64,000 nt of DNA, from contig OX392543.1 of NCBI GenBank assembly GCA_947623455.1, positions 16,800,757 through 16,864,756 on the forward strand. The letters are read 5' to 3'. The translations under genes and the position numbers were made by a program. The notes under the pieces are model-generated. The model did no database searches and was not told where the DNA came from. It worked only from the letters and a program-made list of their open reading frames with translations. Below, in pieces: positions 23,218 through 51,665 of this stretch. Every line of letters begins with the position of its first letter. Position 1 is the stretch's first letter. This stretch comes from Mimachlamys varia (lineage: Eukaryota; Mollusca; Bivalvia; Pectinida; Pectinidae).

Positions 23218-23575
23218 AGAGTTTCTTTTTTTTTTAATAATGCCCTATGTTGCGTCAGAAACGGCAGAAATTTCTTGATCTAAGTCTCAAACACACGTTT
23301 ATCTTCTTCTTGATTTTTTTTGCTTCACTTCAAAAATTGCTTTTTTTAATCATGCCCTATGTTGCGTCAGAAACGACAGAAATTTCTTGATCTATGTCTC
23401 AAACACACGATTATCTTCTTCTTGACTTCTTATGCTTCACTTCAATAATCGTTTTTTTTTTAAATAATGCCCTATGTTGCATCAGAAACAACAGAAATTT
23501 CTTGATCTACGTCTCAAACAAATGATTATCTTCTTCTTGACTTTTCATGCTTCGCTTCGTTCAATGCTGGCACTA
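23218..23575. repeat. Three tandem copies of a 120-bp unit
   Basis: Each copy has a T run, 'atgccctatgttgcgtcaga', 'cagaaatttcttgatcta' and 'ttatcttcttcttgac'. It lies 570-920 bp downstream of the receptor stop, perhaps inside its 3' untranslated region. Confidence 0.85.
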
Positions 23576-24140
23576 TTTTAAATTAAATGATAGCAATTAA
23601 CCACCACATCGAGTAATATCGCTGATCCTACAGACAGCCCCCTTAGGTACCTCACTGGCCTATACAATTGACACACATTTCTTACGTAATCTTACACACA
23701 ATAACTCTTACACATCTCAAAACACATGTTACCAAGCACATGCTCCTTTCAGGTCGAACCTCGTAAAGGTGATTGCCTTCCTCTGTCCACACGAAGACAC
23801 GTAACATATTATGGATTTTATCCATAAAAATGAACAAGAGTTTTCTCCCCTTCTTTCAATACGACACAAAAAGGAAGTTCATGATCATATAGCTTCTGTC
23901 TATGACTTCCCTCAGTAATCAGTTGAGATGATCCTCAAAATATCAGGTTGACACCTCTTTTACGACACATCGGAGTGATGATATCTGAATTATGTCCCTT
24001 TCATAAAAAAAAAAAACGATTCAAGGGAAACTATCAATCTGTCTTTTATCAGTTGTCTCCCCTTCTTTTGAATCTCGGGAGATAATGAACTGTCCCTATC
24101 AGAGTTACCTCCCCTTATCACACTGTGATTATCACATATT

Positions 24141-40654
<16,514 letters not shown>

Positions 40655-40673
40655 TTTCTTCGGCAGCATCCAT

Positions 40674-41910
40674 TAAAAATTTCACACAGGATATATATCC
40701 GCTAGAAAATAGTTCTTTATTTATAAAACGAATGGTTAAATAATGTATCCTTATATATCATTTAGATGACAACACAGTTTTTAATATAGCTTTTTTGTTT
40801 ATGAGAGAGTGTATTTGATAAATTAATCTTCAAAACTACAAATGAAAGTAAATCGAGCTCTTCGGAAATATGTATTGGGCGAATGGCAAAACCCGAGGTA
40901 TATTTCCGAGGCAATCAAGCTGACGCGTAGGAATATGTTATCAAGTCTTAAGGGGCACCTGAAGGAAATCCGTCTGGCACATTTTTTATTATGTAGGTCA
41001 AGGGGCCTTTGAAGGTTTTCCGATATTACACAGGAATTCGATTGCTTGCTAAGTCCGTGGATATTATAAGGAAAAGCGGGGTTTTTTCATTGTTTACCAC
41101 AAGTTCACAACTATTTCTTCAAACCTCCCTCTCTCTATTAATCAAGGACGTACTTTATAACTTTGCACCTCTCAAAATCTTTAATTTAAGTCCGTTATCT
41201 AATAGTAATACATCAGAAAAAAAAAGATTTTGGCAGTCTCTGGTCTTTGTGTATTTCCCATTTCCTGAAAATTTGAGGATCAATTGTTTTTTGTTTGTTT
41301 GTTTTTTTTTTAAAGATACTTCACATACATAAATACACAGCAACAAGGTATGAGAATCAATTAAAGGCTCTCTGATATTTTTGAGAATTTGAAAAAAAAA
41401 GATAAAAAAATAAATAAAAGATTTTTCAATAGTTTTAACCAGGGACGTATATGTCCCTGTTTTAACTTTATCAAAACGAATAAAACAAAGACAATAAATA
41501 TTTTCGTAAACATATATATATGTGACTTCACCAAGCGCAAGTCATCTGAACGCACGACATATAATGAGGGTAAATTGATGACAGCAATATTAAGACACAT
41601 TTGAATAATTATTGCACTTTAATTGGCCTAAAAATACTGAAAGTGTTTCTGTTTTGCTTCTTTATTTTATATCGTCAGATTATGGTTAAATACTTAAGGA
41701 TGGATCGGAAAAAATACTTTCAATTCTCCATTCATATTTAGACAATACTAAGGCCATCATGCCTCCAGCCACGGACTTTGCTATCTAAGTCCGTGCTCCA
41801 GCTAAATAATCATCATGAAGTCATATATTTTATAAAAAACGTAACAATCAACAATTAATTACTTGCCTTTATCCTACAGTAAATTAACGCAATGTTGGAC
41901 CTTAAATCCC
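40674..41910. other. Upstream of the type I receptor
   Basis: The promoter should lie in the first few hundred bases, but I can identify no specific site. The region is AT-rich. 41443-41464 holds a near-palindrome ('cagggacgtatatgtccctg'), and its reverse complement recurs at 63535-63554. Open frames at 41009-41604 have no known domain. Confidence 0.4.
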
Positions 41911-42339
41911 AGGCACTTGTGGTCAGGAGAATAACCATCTATATATGTATAATACGTGTATATAGAATATAGCGAAATTAAAAAAAAAAATATACATATA
42001 TATATTTAAACTAAATTTTCCAATTTTCTTTTTATATAATTAATCATCTAAAACCAGAATGAAAATAACTGCCACATTTCAGCTTGATACGTCAAGCGGT
42101 TAAATTTCAAAAAAATAAATTGACTATCAGATACTGAAAATTTAGATATTTGACGTATCAAGCTGAAATTTGACAATTATTTTCATTATGGTCTCAGATG
42201 ATTAATAACATAAAAAGAAAATTGGAAAATTTTGTTCAGCTATTTTATTTTATTTTTTTTTTCAAATTCGCTATATTCTATATATTGTATACATACAATA
42301 CATATATATAGATGGTTATTCTCCTGGCCACAAGTGCCT
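41911..42339. mobile_element. Foldback element with arms of about 185-190 bp
   Basis: The left arm (41911-42095) begins 'aggcacttgtggtcaggaga' and ends 'cagcttgatacgtcaa'. The right arm (42150-42339) is its reverse complement with scattered differences. The 54-bp loop has no open frame. Confidence 0.88.
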
Positions 42340-42819
42340 TTGTCTTAAATGACAAACCCCGAAATATTGTTTTTCGAGTTACAGAATATTCATCAATTAT
42401 AGTGGAGATTTACTTACTATAATTGTGAAAATAAAACGTGTTTATCCCCTTAGCAGTTTATAAGATTCGGCCTGAACAACATTTTCCTGAAAGTTTCGCA
42501 TTTAAGCTTCATCAGAATATCTTAGCTCTTATTCGACCTCATTATCATCGACCTCATTATTATAGAAAATTAAATCTCCTCATGTTACATTTCAAACTGA
42601 CCCCTTTGTTTTAAATGGTGTTTGAATACAGCATTACCACTCGTTTTTATATTTGGGTGTATTTTCAGAATTGTTTGTATACCCGCTCATAATAATTTTC
42701 TATAATGAATATATGCATGCATACTCTTTGTAAATGGAAGGAACAACCTAAAATATAAACTTTATTTATTTTACAACAATTATGAAACAAGTTATACAAT
42801 TTATGGTAATCACTTTTGT

Positions 42820-42990
42820 TGGCCCGGATGTTAGCGCGCGAGGGGTCATATGTGGGAGGAAACCAGAGTACACGGAGAAAACCTACGTGGTCGGGCAGGT
42901 GACCCCCTACCGTTTCACGAGGTCGGGGAATCGAACCCCATCCGCCTTGGTGAAAGGCAAGTGAATTATCCACTACACCACTCGACCACC
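42820..42990 (-). repeat. tRNA-derived SINE
   Basis: The minus strand 42990-42919 is tRNA-like ('gtcgagtggtgtagtggata' A region, 'ggggttcgattcccc' B region). A core at 42893-42850 reads 'gttttctccgtgtactctgg' then 'tttcctcccac', shared in reverse with the SINE at 4930-5140. From memory this core resembles a conserved metazoan SINE core. Confidence 0.78.
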
Positions 42991-43385
42991 CAAGGAACAA
43001 CCTGTCGAGGGGGGAGGAGTAAAAAAAATCCCTCTGCAGGTGTTTGTGGGAACGCTAGAATAGAGTTTTCAATGTCATCGTACGGTATTATAAACCCACT
43101 TTATCTTATCTGACCCGAATAGTTGGCGGTTAAGAAGCGTACCATTTGACCTTAACATTTGACCTGATGAACTTAAGGTTAATATGTTAAACATGACATT
43201 TTGTTCTATCCGATGGCTTTGAGTTTTGATCAGTTATTGATATATGTAATATATACTTAGTACTTAGTGAGGGACCGTCGGCACCACCTTGGCGTACACC
43301 TTTGTTGTGAAGAAACTAGCATTGTGTAAGTTTCATTTGTTCATTTGTTTTTGATAACATGATAATTGACTATGTTAAGTATGAT

Positions 43386-43620
43386 ACCATGAATGTTGAT
43401 GGTGGTGATGATGATGATATCATGATAAAAGTGATAATGATAATAAAGAAATAAAGATGATTTATTGGTTACATATATGCAGTGTGAATGATGATGATGA
43501 TGATGATGATGATGATGTTTAGTATGATACTAATATGGCGATGATGGTGATAATATGATAAGTGGGATGATGATAATGATAACTTATTGTGATTGTATAT
43601 ATATGATGATGATCAAGTGA
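43386..43620. repeat. GAT microsatellite-rich stretch
   Basis: Runs of 'gatgatgatgat' at 43395-43420, 43488-43518 and scattered to 43615. Confidence 0.85.
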
Positions 43621-44553
43621 TCTTACGATACTGAGTGAGATGGAGTGTCGTGATGAACCACGAGTGATTAAGGTTGTATGTATGTGTGAGCATGTGTTTG
43701 CATACATTGAAAGTAGATACATTCAATTCTAAAAGGCTGGGTCAATAGTGTTATATGAGTTGTAGATGTTTTTAAGATAGTTAAGTATTTATATAATGTA
43801 GAAAATTGTAATGTGAGATGTCTCTCTACACTACATATCCTGTGAGTAGTGTGGCTGTATAAAATTTGTATTGTTTTACTTGTTTACACTGTATGTATAT
43901 GCACTGTACTGATGAACCAAACGGTTTAAAGTAATAAAAACTGAACTGAGCATGTGTGTGTCAAATTGTAATTGTGGATAAAAATCTTGAAAAATTAAAA
44001 AAAATTAAAAAAGAGGTCCTACGTTACGATATACATCGGATACGCTGGGTGTAGGCGTTTGGAGCTATTATTTATGCCATACAGTGTCTGATAATATCTA
44101 TTCTGTTATTACCTTTCTATTAAATCCACCTTTCTGCCGTGTGTAACTGCCAAAAAAAAAATAATTGTGTAAGTTATTGCATTCCGCCCAATAAACTTCC
44201 ACACCTTTGACCTGGAAATTATCTATTACCAATGACAAAAGTACATTTGAACTATCGCAATAATCACATGTGAAAAGTTCTTAAGATATTGATTGGACAA
44301 GATGTTGTCTATCGTCCGACCGACATGTGCAAACGATACATCGTAATTAATAAAGACTTTACAATAAGCATTGACGATTGCTGAAATTGATGTCGACATT
44401 TAATTACCTGAACGATTTATATAGTCTGTCACTCATTGACAAAATTTCAACTGAACTGATTTGAATATGCATATATTGCCCACCAATATTGACTTGAGCC
44501 AAAATCATTTTTGAAAGATAATTATATTCTATATGATCTTTCGTATGATAATA

Positions 44554-44778
44554 CCACAGGTACTCGAGAATTTGTTACAGCTAGTTTTGGATCTAAACTA
44601 TAGGGTTTAAGGTCAATTTTAGATAAAAATGCCCCCTCAATGGTCATAAAGGCTATTTATAACATTGAGGGGGCATTTTTATCGAAAAATGATCTAAATC
44701 CCCCAAAAGTGTAAAATTACTCTAAACACCCTTGTTAAGGTCCAAAATTAGCTGTAACAAATTATCAGGTCCCCGTGG
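44554..44778. mobile_element. Foldback MITE, copy 1 of 3
   Basis: The left end is 'ccacaggtactcgagaattt' and the right end 'aaattatcaggtccccgtgg'. The centre pairs 'aaaatgccccctcaatggt' with 'cattgagggggcattttt'. It is 225 bp with no open frame. 'ataata' on both sides may be a target duplication. Confidence 0.85.
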
Positions 44779-45063
44779 ATAATACATTTAAATTCAATTG
44801 CTTTAAATAAATCTGTGTTGTCTATGAAATATAATCTGATATAGGCTAGATTATATGTCCATATTACCACGTGTTGTTTAAAATGTATCATAACATTGTA
44901 TGTTATCCATATCACGTATTTTTATGTGTCTGTGTGACTTAATAAATTCTGAAATCTGCAAACCATATATCACGGCGTAATACTTGTATACATGTATACA
45001 TGCGTAATGAGTTAAGTTTTTGCATGTCTAAAATGTAATTATTTAATAGTTACAAGGAAAATT

Positions 45064-45298
45064 CACAGGGACCTGAGAATTTGTTACAGCTAGTTTTGGA
45101 TCTAAAATAGTATGTTTAGAGTAATTTTTCACATTTGGGGTGTTAAGATAAATTTTCGATAAAAATGCCCCCTCAATAGTCATAAAAGCTTTTATGACTA
45201 TTGAGGGGGCATTGTATAAAAAATTGATCTTAACCCCCGCCCCCCCCCCCCCCCCCCCCCAAATGTGTAAAATTACTCTAATTCTCAGGTCCCTGTGG
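45064..45298. mobile_element. Foldback MITE, copy 2 of 3, with a perfect 48-bp central palindrome
   Basis: Ends 'cacagggacctgagaatt' and 'attctcaggtccctgtg'. 45165-45212 is a perfect palindrome centred on AGCT. About 22 C interrupt the right half. Confidence 0.88.
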
Positions 45299-45778
45299 TT
45301 TGAAGGGCCATCTGAAAATGCCCAAACAGCGAATACTATATAGGATTTAATAAATAAATGAATCGATAGATAAATCCCAACACATAAAGAAAGTTTCGCA
45401 TATTTTATAAACTTTCAACATTTAAAAACATTTTGAACAGTTACAAATACAATACGAATACCCAACATACGTGCTATTGTCGACGGTCCGAGGGGTCTGT
45501 CCTTGCATTTGACTCCCCTTGAGTCTTTGACGTCGTTTGAGCATTTTGAGATTAACCCCTTTTCGCGCCTGAGGCTATGCTAGGAATGTCTTCTCAAGGC
45601 TTGCCTCAAGGCAGCATCTGATTACTAGGTCTGACTTTTAATTCTTGAATAAACAACAACTTTGGTCCGACCGGTTCAACCGCTAAAACGAAAACGGCCC
45701 TGGTGATTTATCCAATCTCGACACAATTTCGCATTCAGCAGATACAAAAGGCTACCAAACAATATTTGAAACAACATT

Positions 45779-45937
45779 TAAGGATTAAAGTTTCTTTCTG
45801 GTGGTTTTATCAAAGGATAAAGTTCAGTAGGATATCGATAGTTGGAATGGAACGCGAAGCGTTCCATGAAACAACTATCGATATCCTACTGAACTTTATC
45901 CTTTGATAAAAACACCAGAAAGAAACTTTAATCCTTA
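45779..45937. mobile_element. Near-perfect 159-bp hairpin
   Basis: The 66-bp arms 45779-45844 and 45872-45937 are reverse complements with one mismatch. The loop contains a second perfect 9-bp stem (45847-45855 with 45859-45867). Part of the arm ('aaataaagttcagtagg') recurs at 46575-46591. Confidence 0.92.
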
Positions 45938-46714
45938 TATTTACTGTCCAGACCTTATATTCCCACGTGTAATTATTTCTTTAATAAGATATTATGATAC
46001 TTACTGCGATGAAATCAAACAGTATCGTTTGGTTTCAGTAGACTGTTGAAACAGCCGCCTTATGAGGTGTCGAACTCCCGCGAAATTTCAGTCAACAAGT
46101 AAACAAAAAAGTTCCAAAAGATTACATCTTTTTTTGCTATTTTTTCACATAAGTTCATATATAAACAAACCATACTGTCTTTGTTGCTGTTATTGTATTT
46201 TAAAAAAAAACAACATTAAAATTCTTCTAATTTATTTCTTAAATAAATTAACACATACTAGTTACGCGGCAGGATATTGATCGAGTCTGTAAAGTAGTGA
46301 CGCGGCCTCATGTTCAAATCGTTACGGAGAAAGCTAGCCGGGATGACTCGAGTGGTGGTTAAAAACTTTTAAGTTTTATCTACTTTGTCATGTTGAAATT
46401 GAAAGAACAGTTCGGAAACGTGGAGTTCGTCAACGTTCCAGAAGTGAAAGACGACATCATTGTCCACTGAGAGAAAGTGTCTATTCCAGCTGGACAATGC
46501 ACGGCGACAGCGGTATTACTGTGTATTACTGCGCGCTGCGCCAATAGGCGCGTGATCCACTGATTTTATCGGAAAATAAAGTTCAGTAGGCATTCGTAGA
46601 AATGTATAGGCAATATACTATCAATTCCAAACAGACTGTAAATAATTGTGATCATAGCGTCAGATTATTCACATGTATAGATATAAAAATATCGAATGCT
46701 AAACAAGATATGCT

Positions 46715-46782
46715 CCCCCCATCTCTCTCTCTCACTCTCCCTCTCTCTCTCCTCCTTCTCTCCCCCCTCTCTCTCTCTCTCA
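46715..46782. repeat. CT microsatellite
   Basis: Runs of 'ctctctctctc' separated by short C-rich blocks. Confidence 0.9.
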
Positions 46783-47229
46783 AATGATGTATTTGCACGT
46801 GTGACAGCTTGATAGTGTAAAATGATGTATATTAGTATAGTTTTGTAGAGAAGCCATCTTGAATTTTTATAAATGCTTTATTGTAGGGAAAGGGTTTTCA
46901 AAACAAATTTTATGTCATTCTGCATCGTTTGAAAGTAGAAAGTTAGATTAGTGAACTAAATCTTACAAGTAAGAAAGGTTGTTTTCAATTTCAGATTTGC
47001 ACCAAATAGAATGAATAAAATCCAATGGGAGGACAAAACATTTAAAGATCGACTGGCAGGTTTACAGAAAAATGAAGTTGCCGAGACTATGATCATTAGA
47101 CCTTTAGTCCAATACTAGTGGAGCCAGAAAATATGACACATCGTGAACCTAATTAATCAATTATATGTGAAGCAAAGAAAGTTGATCGGGCCAGACTAGC
47201 CCTTACAGTGCTATTTACACGGTTGTAAT

Positions 47230-47385
47230 GTCTTCCATAGGGACATAAGCATTTTTAACAACTTGTTTTGGACCTAAACTGGGGTATTTAGAGAATTCTT
47301 TACTTTTTTTTGGGGGGGGGGGGGGGGGGGGGGGGGGAGGGTAGATAAATTTTTCGTTAAAAATGCCCCTAAATGGTCATGGTCA
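47230..47385. mobile_element. Foldback MITE, copy 3 of 3, left half only
   Basis: 'agggacataagca', 'aacttgttttggacctaaac' and 'aaaatgcccctaaatggtca' match copies 1 and 2. It contains about 28 G in a nearly unbroken run, and the right half is missing. Confidence 0.75.
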
Positions 47386-48149
47386 GCTGTACTTGGATAC
47401 ATTGGATAAGAGTTATACATTTCTTAGTAACACTTCGTTCAGTCAAATAAAAAATAATTGATAATACAATGAATAACCAAGCACTTCCTATCATTGAGGT
47501 GGAAGAAGATAATATGGTCGAAGTTGTCTTTGGTTCTGATACTGCAAAGAAGCTAGTCACAATTATAGTGTATTTATTGGGATTGAAATTCGATCTGCCT
47601 TGTGAATGGAAACACCATACTTTCTCGTAGGGGAATATCTTTCCAGTTCAGTGTTGGTGAAAACGAACATGGTTTTTTTTTAAAATATATTCAGCGGACG
47701 CGTCTTAAACTAATCAAGGCGGTTTAAAAGATTGGCAGGTAGATCCAAACTGTGTATATGCTTTAGATAACCCGGAACGTTGTGTATTGGCATTCTGCAA
47801 ACAATTATTGCCGTCTGTATCCATCACATGTTACATGTAAGTATGAGGATTTATTTACGTCCTTTGAACAAATCTATCTGCATCAGTATGGTATACTGAT
47901 CAACATCTCTGCACAAACTAGTGAATGTTTTTTTTCTTGTTTGTGCAAGGAAACAAGGGCACTGAACAAACCACTCTCTACGCGCATCAGCAGCAACTCA
48001 TCTTTATCACGCTGGAGTTGAAAAAAATGTCGTTTCTGAGGTAACGAGCCATCGACCAACTACTATTAGGAGCTATAAAAGCGCAAAGAACGCTCGGCGA
48101 GTTCGATTATCCATGGACATTCAGCAAGTAACAACAAACAGGCATGGAT
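47386..48149. other. No recognised gene
   Basis: Small open frames on both strands without domains. Confidence 0.4.
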
Positions 48150-48525
48150 TCAATTACATGGTAGTGAAATTAATTAAATTACATATTACTTTGTGAAAAT
48201 GGCATTACCATTACCATTACACAAATGTGGAATGTAATTAATTAAATTACCATTACTTTGCCAATGTATGTATAATTGTCCTTTACAACCACTTTTTGAG
48301 TACTTTTGAAATCCACTGGCCCTCTTCAAAATCAGGTGAAATATACATGTAATTGAAATGTAATTGAAAAGTAATTGGGCACTACAGGGATTTTGTAATG
48401 TAATGAATTACATTACCATTACATGTAATTAAATTTGCCTTCAATTACACATTACATTCAATTACTTGAAAAAATGTAATGCATTGCAATGCATTACCAT
48501 TACATTTTTAATTACCCCATGCCTG
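48150..48525. repeat. Low-complexity 'attaccattacat' stretch
   Basis: Frequent 'aattacattaccattacat' and 'gtaattaaattac' words make a simple-sequence region with local inverted symmetry. Confidence 0.75.
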
Positions 48526-48639
48526 ACAACAAGATTCCAAAAATTGAAAAAAAAACCCGAATGACATTAAAGATAGACACGTTGAAGTGTCCGTGAGTGT
48601 GGTTGTAAACTAGAACCACAACAGTTATTAAGACATCAT

Positions 48640-49490
48640 CATCAAGGAAGGAGGTATTCTGAAAGTGCTGGTAAACATACAGCCTACAAAAGCGCCGGGA
48701 TCAGACGCCATACCCACCCTATGGTTCTCAATGAATGTGCTCACCAACTAGCTGCGTGAATCGCCTTGATATTCCAACGGTCGCTGGACACGTCCACTCT
48801 ACCCACTGACTGAGTGAATGCCAACCTCGTCATCGTCTTTAAGAATTGAGACCGCCACCAATCCGAAAACTTATTGTCTGACTTCATATGTTACAAAACG
48901 CCAGTTGACTGCGTCCGGATCCTCACAGATTTCAAACATGGATTCCAAAACGGCTATTCGAAGACCTAGCAATCAACTTCGACAATGGTCTCCAAACAGA
49001 CGTCATTATTCTCGACGTTTGGAAGGCCTTTTACACAAATTCGACGCATACAGGATCCAAGGCAGACCTCTCAAATGGATGAAGGTATTTCTATGCAACA
49101 GACAGATGTTAGTAGTAGGGGAATGAGAGTGATCTTGGGATTTACCCGTTGCCTCAGGAGTATCCAAAGGCACTGTCCTCGGCCCGCTTCTATTTCTCTT
49201 CCACGTAAATGATATGACAGACGCTGTAAAGTAAACAATCTGCCTCTTCGCTAATGACTGCTTACTGTGTAGAGCCAACTGAAACATCAAAGACCAGATC
49301 ACCTTTCAGCAAGATCTGACACCTCGAAGAGTGGGCGAAGACCCGGGGAATGAGTTTAAACGCCAGGAAATGCTACGCACTCCTACGCACTAAGTAAAAC
49401 CGAAATCGTTGCATTTCTACCAACACGATAACATCATTCTCCAAGAAGTCAACCATAGCCCCTGTCGCATACATCTCTCTTGTGCTACCT
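48640..49490 (+). pseudogene. LINE reverse transcriptase fossil
   Basis: Fragments in shifting frames match, in order, the conserved blocks of non-LTR reverse transcriptases: QPTKAPGSDAIP (48690), FKHGFQ region (48930), VIILDVWKAF (49000), LLHKFDAYRIQGRPLKWMKV (49032), SGVSKGTVLGPLLFLFHVND (49150), and a degraded FADD-type block (FANDCLLCRAN, 49250). The catalytic YADD/FADD box reads FAND and several stops and frameshifts are present, so it is dead. The Jockey/CR1-like order suggests a LINE; the exact clade is open. Confidence 0.85.
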
Positions 49491-49509
49491 ACACTCGTGT
49501 AAAGGTCCA

Positions 49510-50560
49510 CTCCAAACAGAACCTGTACATGTCTTTACCACAAAACCTGTCCTTACCATGAAACCTGTCTTTACCACGGAACCTGTCTTTACCGAAGAAC
49601 CTGTCTTTACCACGAAGCCTGTCATAACCATGGAGTGTCTTTACCACAGAACTTGTCTTAACCATTGAACATGTCTTTACTACGGAACCTGTCTTTACCA
49701 CGGAACCTGTCTTAACCATGGAGTGTCTTTACCACAGAACCTGTCTTTACCATTGAACCTGTCTTTACTACGGAACCTGTCTTTACCACGGAACCTGTTT
49801 TACCACAGAACATGTCTTTACCACGAAGCCTGTCTTAACCATGGAGTGTCTTTACCACAGAACTTGTCTTAACCATTGAACCTGTCTTTACCACCGAACC
49901 TGTCTTTACCACCGAACCTGTCTTTACCACAGACCATGTCTTTACCACGGAGCGTCTTTACCACAGAACCTGTCTTTACCACCGAAACTGTCTTTACCAC
50001 GGAACATGTATTTACCACGGAACCTGTCTTTACCACGTAACATGTCTTTAACACGGAATCTGTCTTCACTACGGAACATGTATTTACCACGGAAACTGTA
50101 TTTACCAGGGAACATGTATTTACCACGGAGCCTGTCTTTACCACGGAACATGTATTTACCACGGAGCCTGTCTTAACCATGGAACCTTTCTTTACCACAG
50201 AACATGTCTTTACCATGGAATCTGTTTTAACCACGGAACCTTCTGTAACACAGAACCTGTTTGTACCACAGAACCTGTCTTTACCACGGAATCTATCTTT
50301 ACCACGGAGCCTGGCTTTACAGTGGAACCTGTCTTTACCACAGAACCTGGTTTACCACGAAGCCTGTCTTAACCATGGAATGTGTCTTTACCCCGGATCT
50401 TGTCTTTACCCCGGATCTTGTCTTAACCACGGAGCCTGTCTTTACCACGGAACCTGTCTTTACAATTGGACCTGACTTTACCACAGAGACTGTCTTACCA
50501 TGGAAACTGTCTTTAACATGGAACCTGTATTTACCACGGAAACTGTCTTATTACCAGCCA
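49510..50560. repeat. 18-bp minisatellite, more than 50 copies
   Basis: Unit 'ggaacctgtctttaccac' with variants. It has open frames on both strands because the period is a multiple of three: plus (T-E-P-V-F-T)n and minus (V-V-K-T-G-S)n, up to 121 residues. With no start context, introns or flanking coding sequence, I treat it as a minisatellite. It begins directly after the LINE fossil. Confidence 0.9.
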
Positions 50561-50629
50561 CAAGCCTAGGTTAATTATCTGGTTTTATAATTTTATTTTT
50601 TTGAAAAATCTGCAAAATAGACAGAACAA

Positions 50630-51310
50630 GAGGCCCGATGCGCCTGCATCACTCACCTGGTATCAATATCTGACTTGTAACCCTTAAGTTGCCTAAAATC
50701 AATTACTGCAAGATATTCAGAACAACATGTTAAGATTTAAACATAGTTTGACCTTGTAAGACAATGTCATTTTCATTTGAAAATTTTGTTTGGCTTCATC
50801 AAAGGAAGCTACCAGCCAAATATCATGTCTCTAGGCCTTTTGGTTAATCAGAAGAAGTCGATTAAAGGTTTTAAGAGATTTGAGCCCTGTACCCTTGAAT
50901 ATTGGTCAAGGGAATTTCTTTTCGCAAACTTTGTCAGGTTATCATCCTAGGAACCTTTCAGCCAAATATCATGCTTCTAGGGCTTGTGGTTTATTGGAAG
51001 AAGTTGATTAAAGTTTGTAATAGATTTGACCCCTGTGGCCTTGAATATGGGTCAAGGTAGTTTCTTTTTGCAAACTTTATTCGGCTTCATCCAAGGAAGC
51101 TACCAGTCAAATATAAGGTCTCTATGCCTGACGGTATTTCAGAAGAAGTTGGTTGAAAGTTCTGACATATTTAACCCCTGTGACCTTGAAAGTAGGCAAA
51201 AGTGATTTTTTTCGCAAACTTTGTTAATTCCTTCCAAGAAAGCTATCAGCCAAATTTCATGTCACTAGGTCTTTCGGTATTTCAGAAGAAGTTGTTTAAA
51301 GGGAAAGTTG
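50630..51310. repeat. Tandem bivalve-type repeat, about four units of 150-165 bp
   Basis: It opens 'aagaggcccgatgcgcctgc'. Each unit has 'gaagctaccagccaaatatc', 'cagaagaagttg', 'atttgacccctgtggcct' and 'ttcgcaaactttg'. Same family as 185-640. Confidence 0.85.
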
Positions 51311-51620
51311 ACGGAAGCAGGATACAATGTAGTTCCAATATAAACATCTTTATTCACAATTTCTAATACATGTACTTACATGACAGATACATATATATCT
51401 CTAAGCACAGTTTTAAAGATTACATGACACACAATACATTAAAATGTATCATCATTTATGTACAATTCTAGGCCATACACTTCCGTAATGCATTCAATAA
51501 TTCACAAAAAATAATTTAGACACAGAACATTATTTCACACACAAATAGTGAAATACACATTTAAAAACTTTTGCACTTGTCAGCAAATGTACTTATTTTA
51601 AAATAACATTCATTAAGAAA

Positions 51621-51665
51621 TATACTGAGTTTGTTTTGTTTTGTGTACAAAACAAACTCAGTATA
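51621..51665. repeat. Perfect 18-bp inverted repeat
   Basis: 'tatactgagtttgttttg' at 51621-51638 and its exact reverse complement at 51648-51665, with a 9-base spacer. Confidence 0.9.

Larger units (their letters stand above)
21240..24140 (-). other. Downstream of the type I receptor; possible long 3' untranslated region
   Basis: The sequence downstream of the receptor stop (24141) holds no other gene. Minus-strand AATAAA signals occur near 22134 and 21275, so the 3' untranslated region might be as long as 2-2.9 kb. This is inference. The stretch contains the tandem array at 23218-23575 and a MITE at 22041. Confidence 0.35.

Noticed and set aside
42919..42990. A functional tRNA gene
   Set aside because: A and B regions are good, but the acceptor stem does not pair and it continues into a SINE core.
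48640..49490. Active LINE reverse transcriptase
   Set aside because: Multiple stops and frameshifts, and the catalytic box is altered (FAND).
49480..50569. Repeat proteins of 98-121 residues on both strands
   Set aside because: Both strands are open because the unit is 18 bp; the simplest reading is a minisatellite. Kept only as a low-interest finding.
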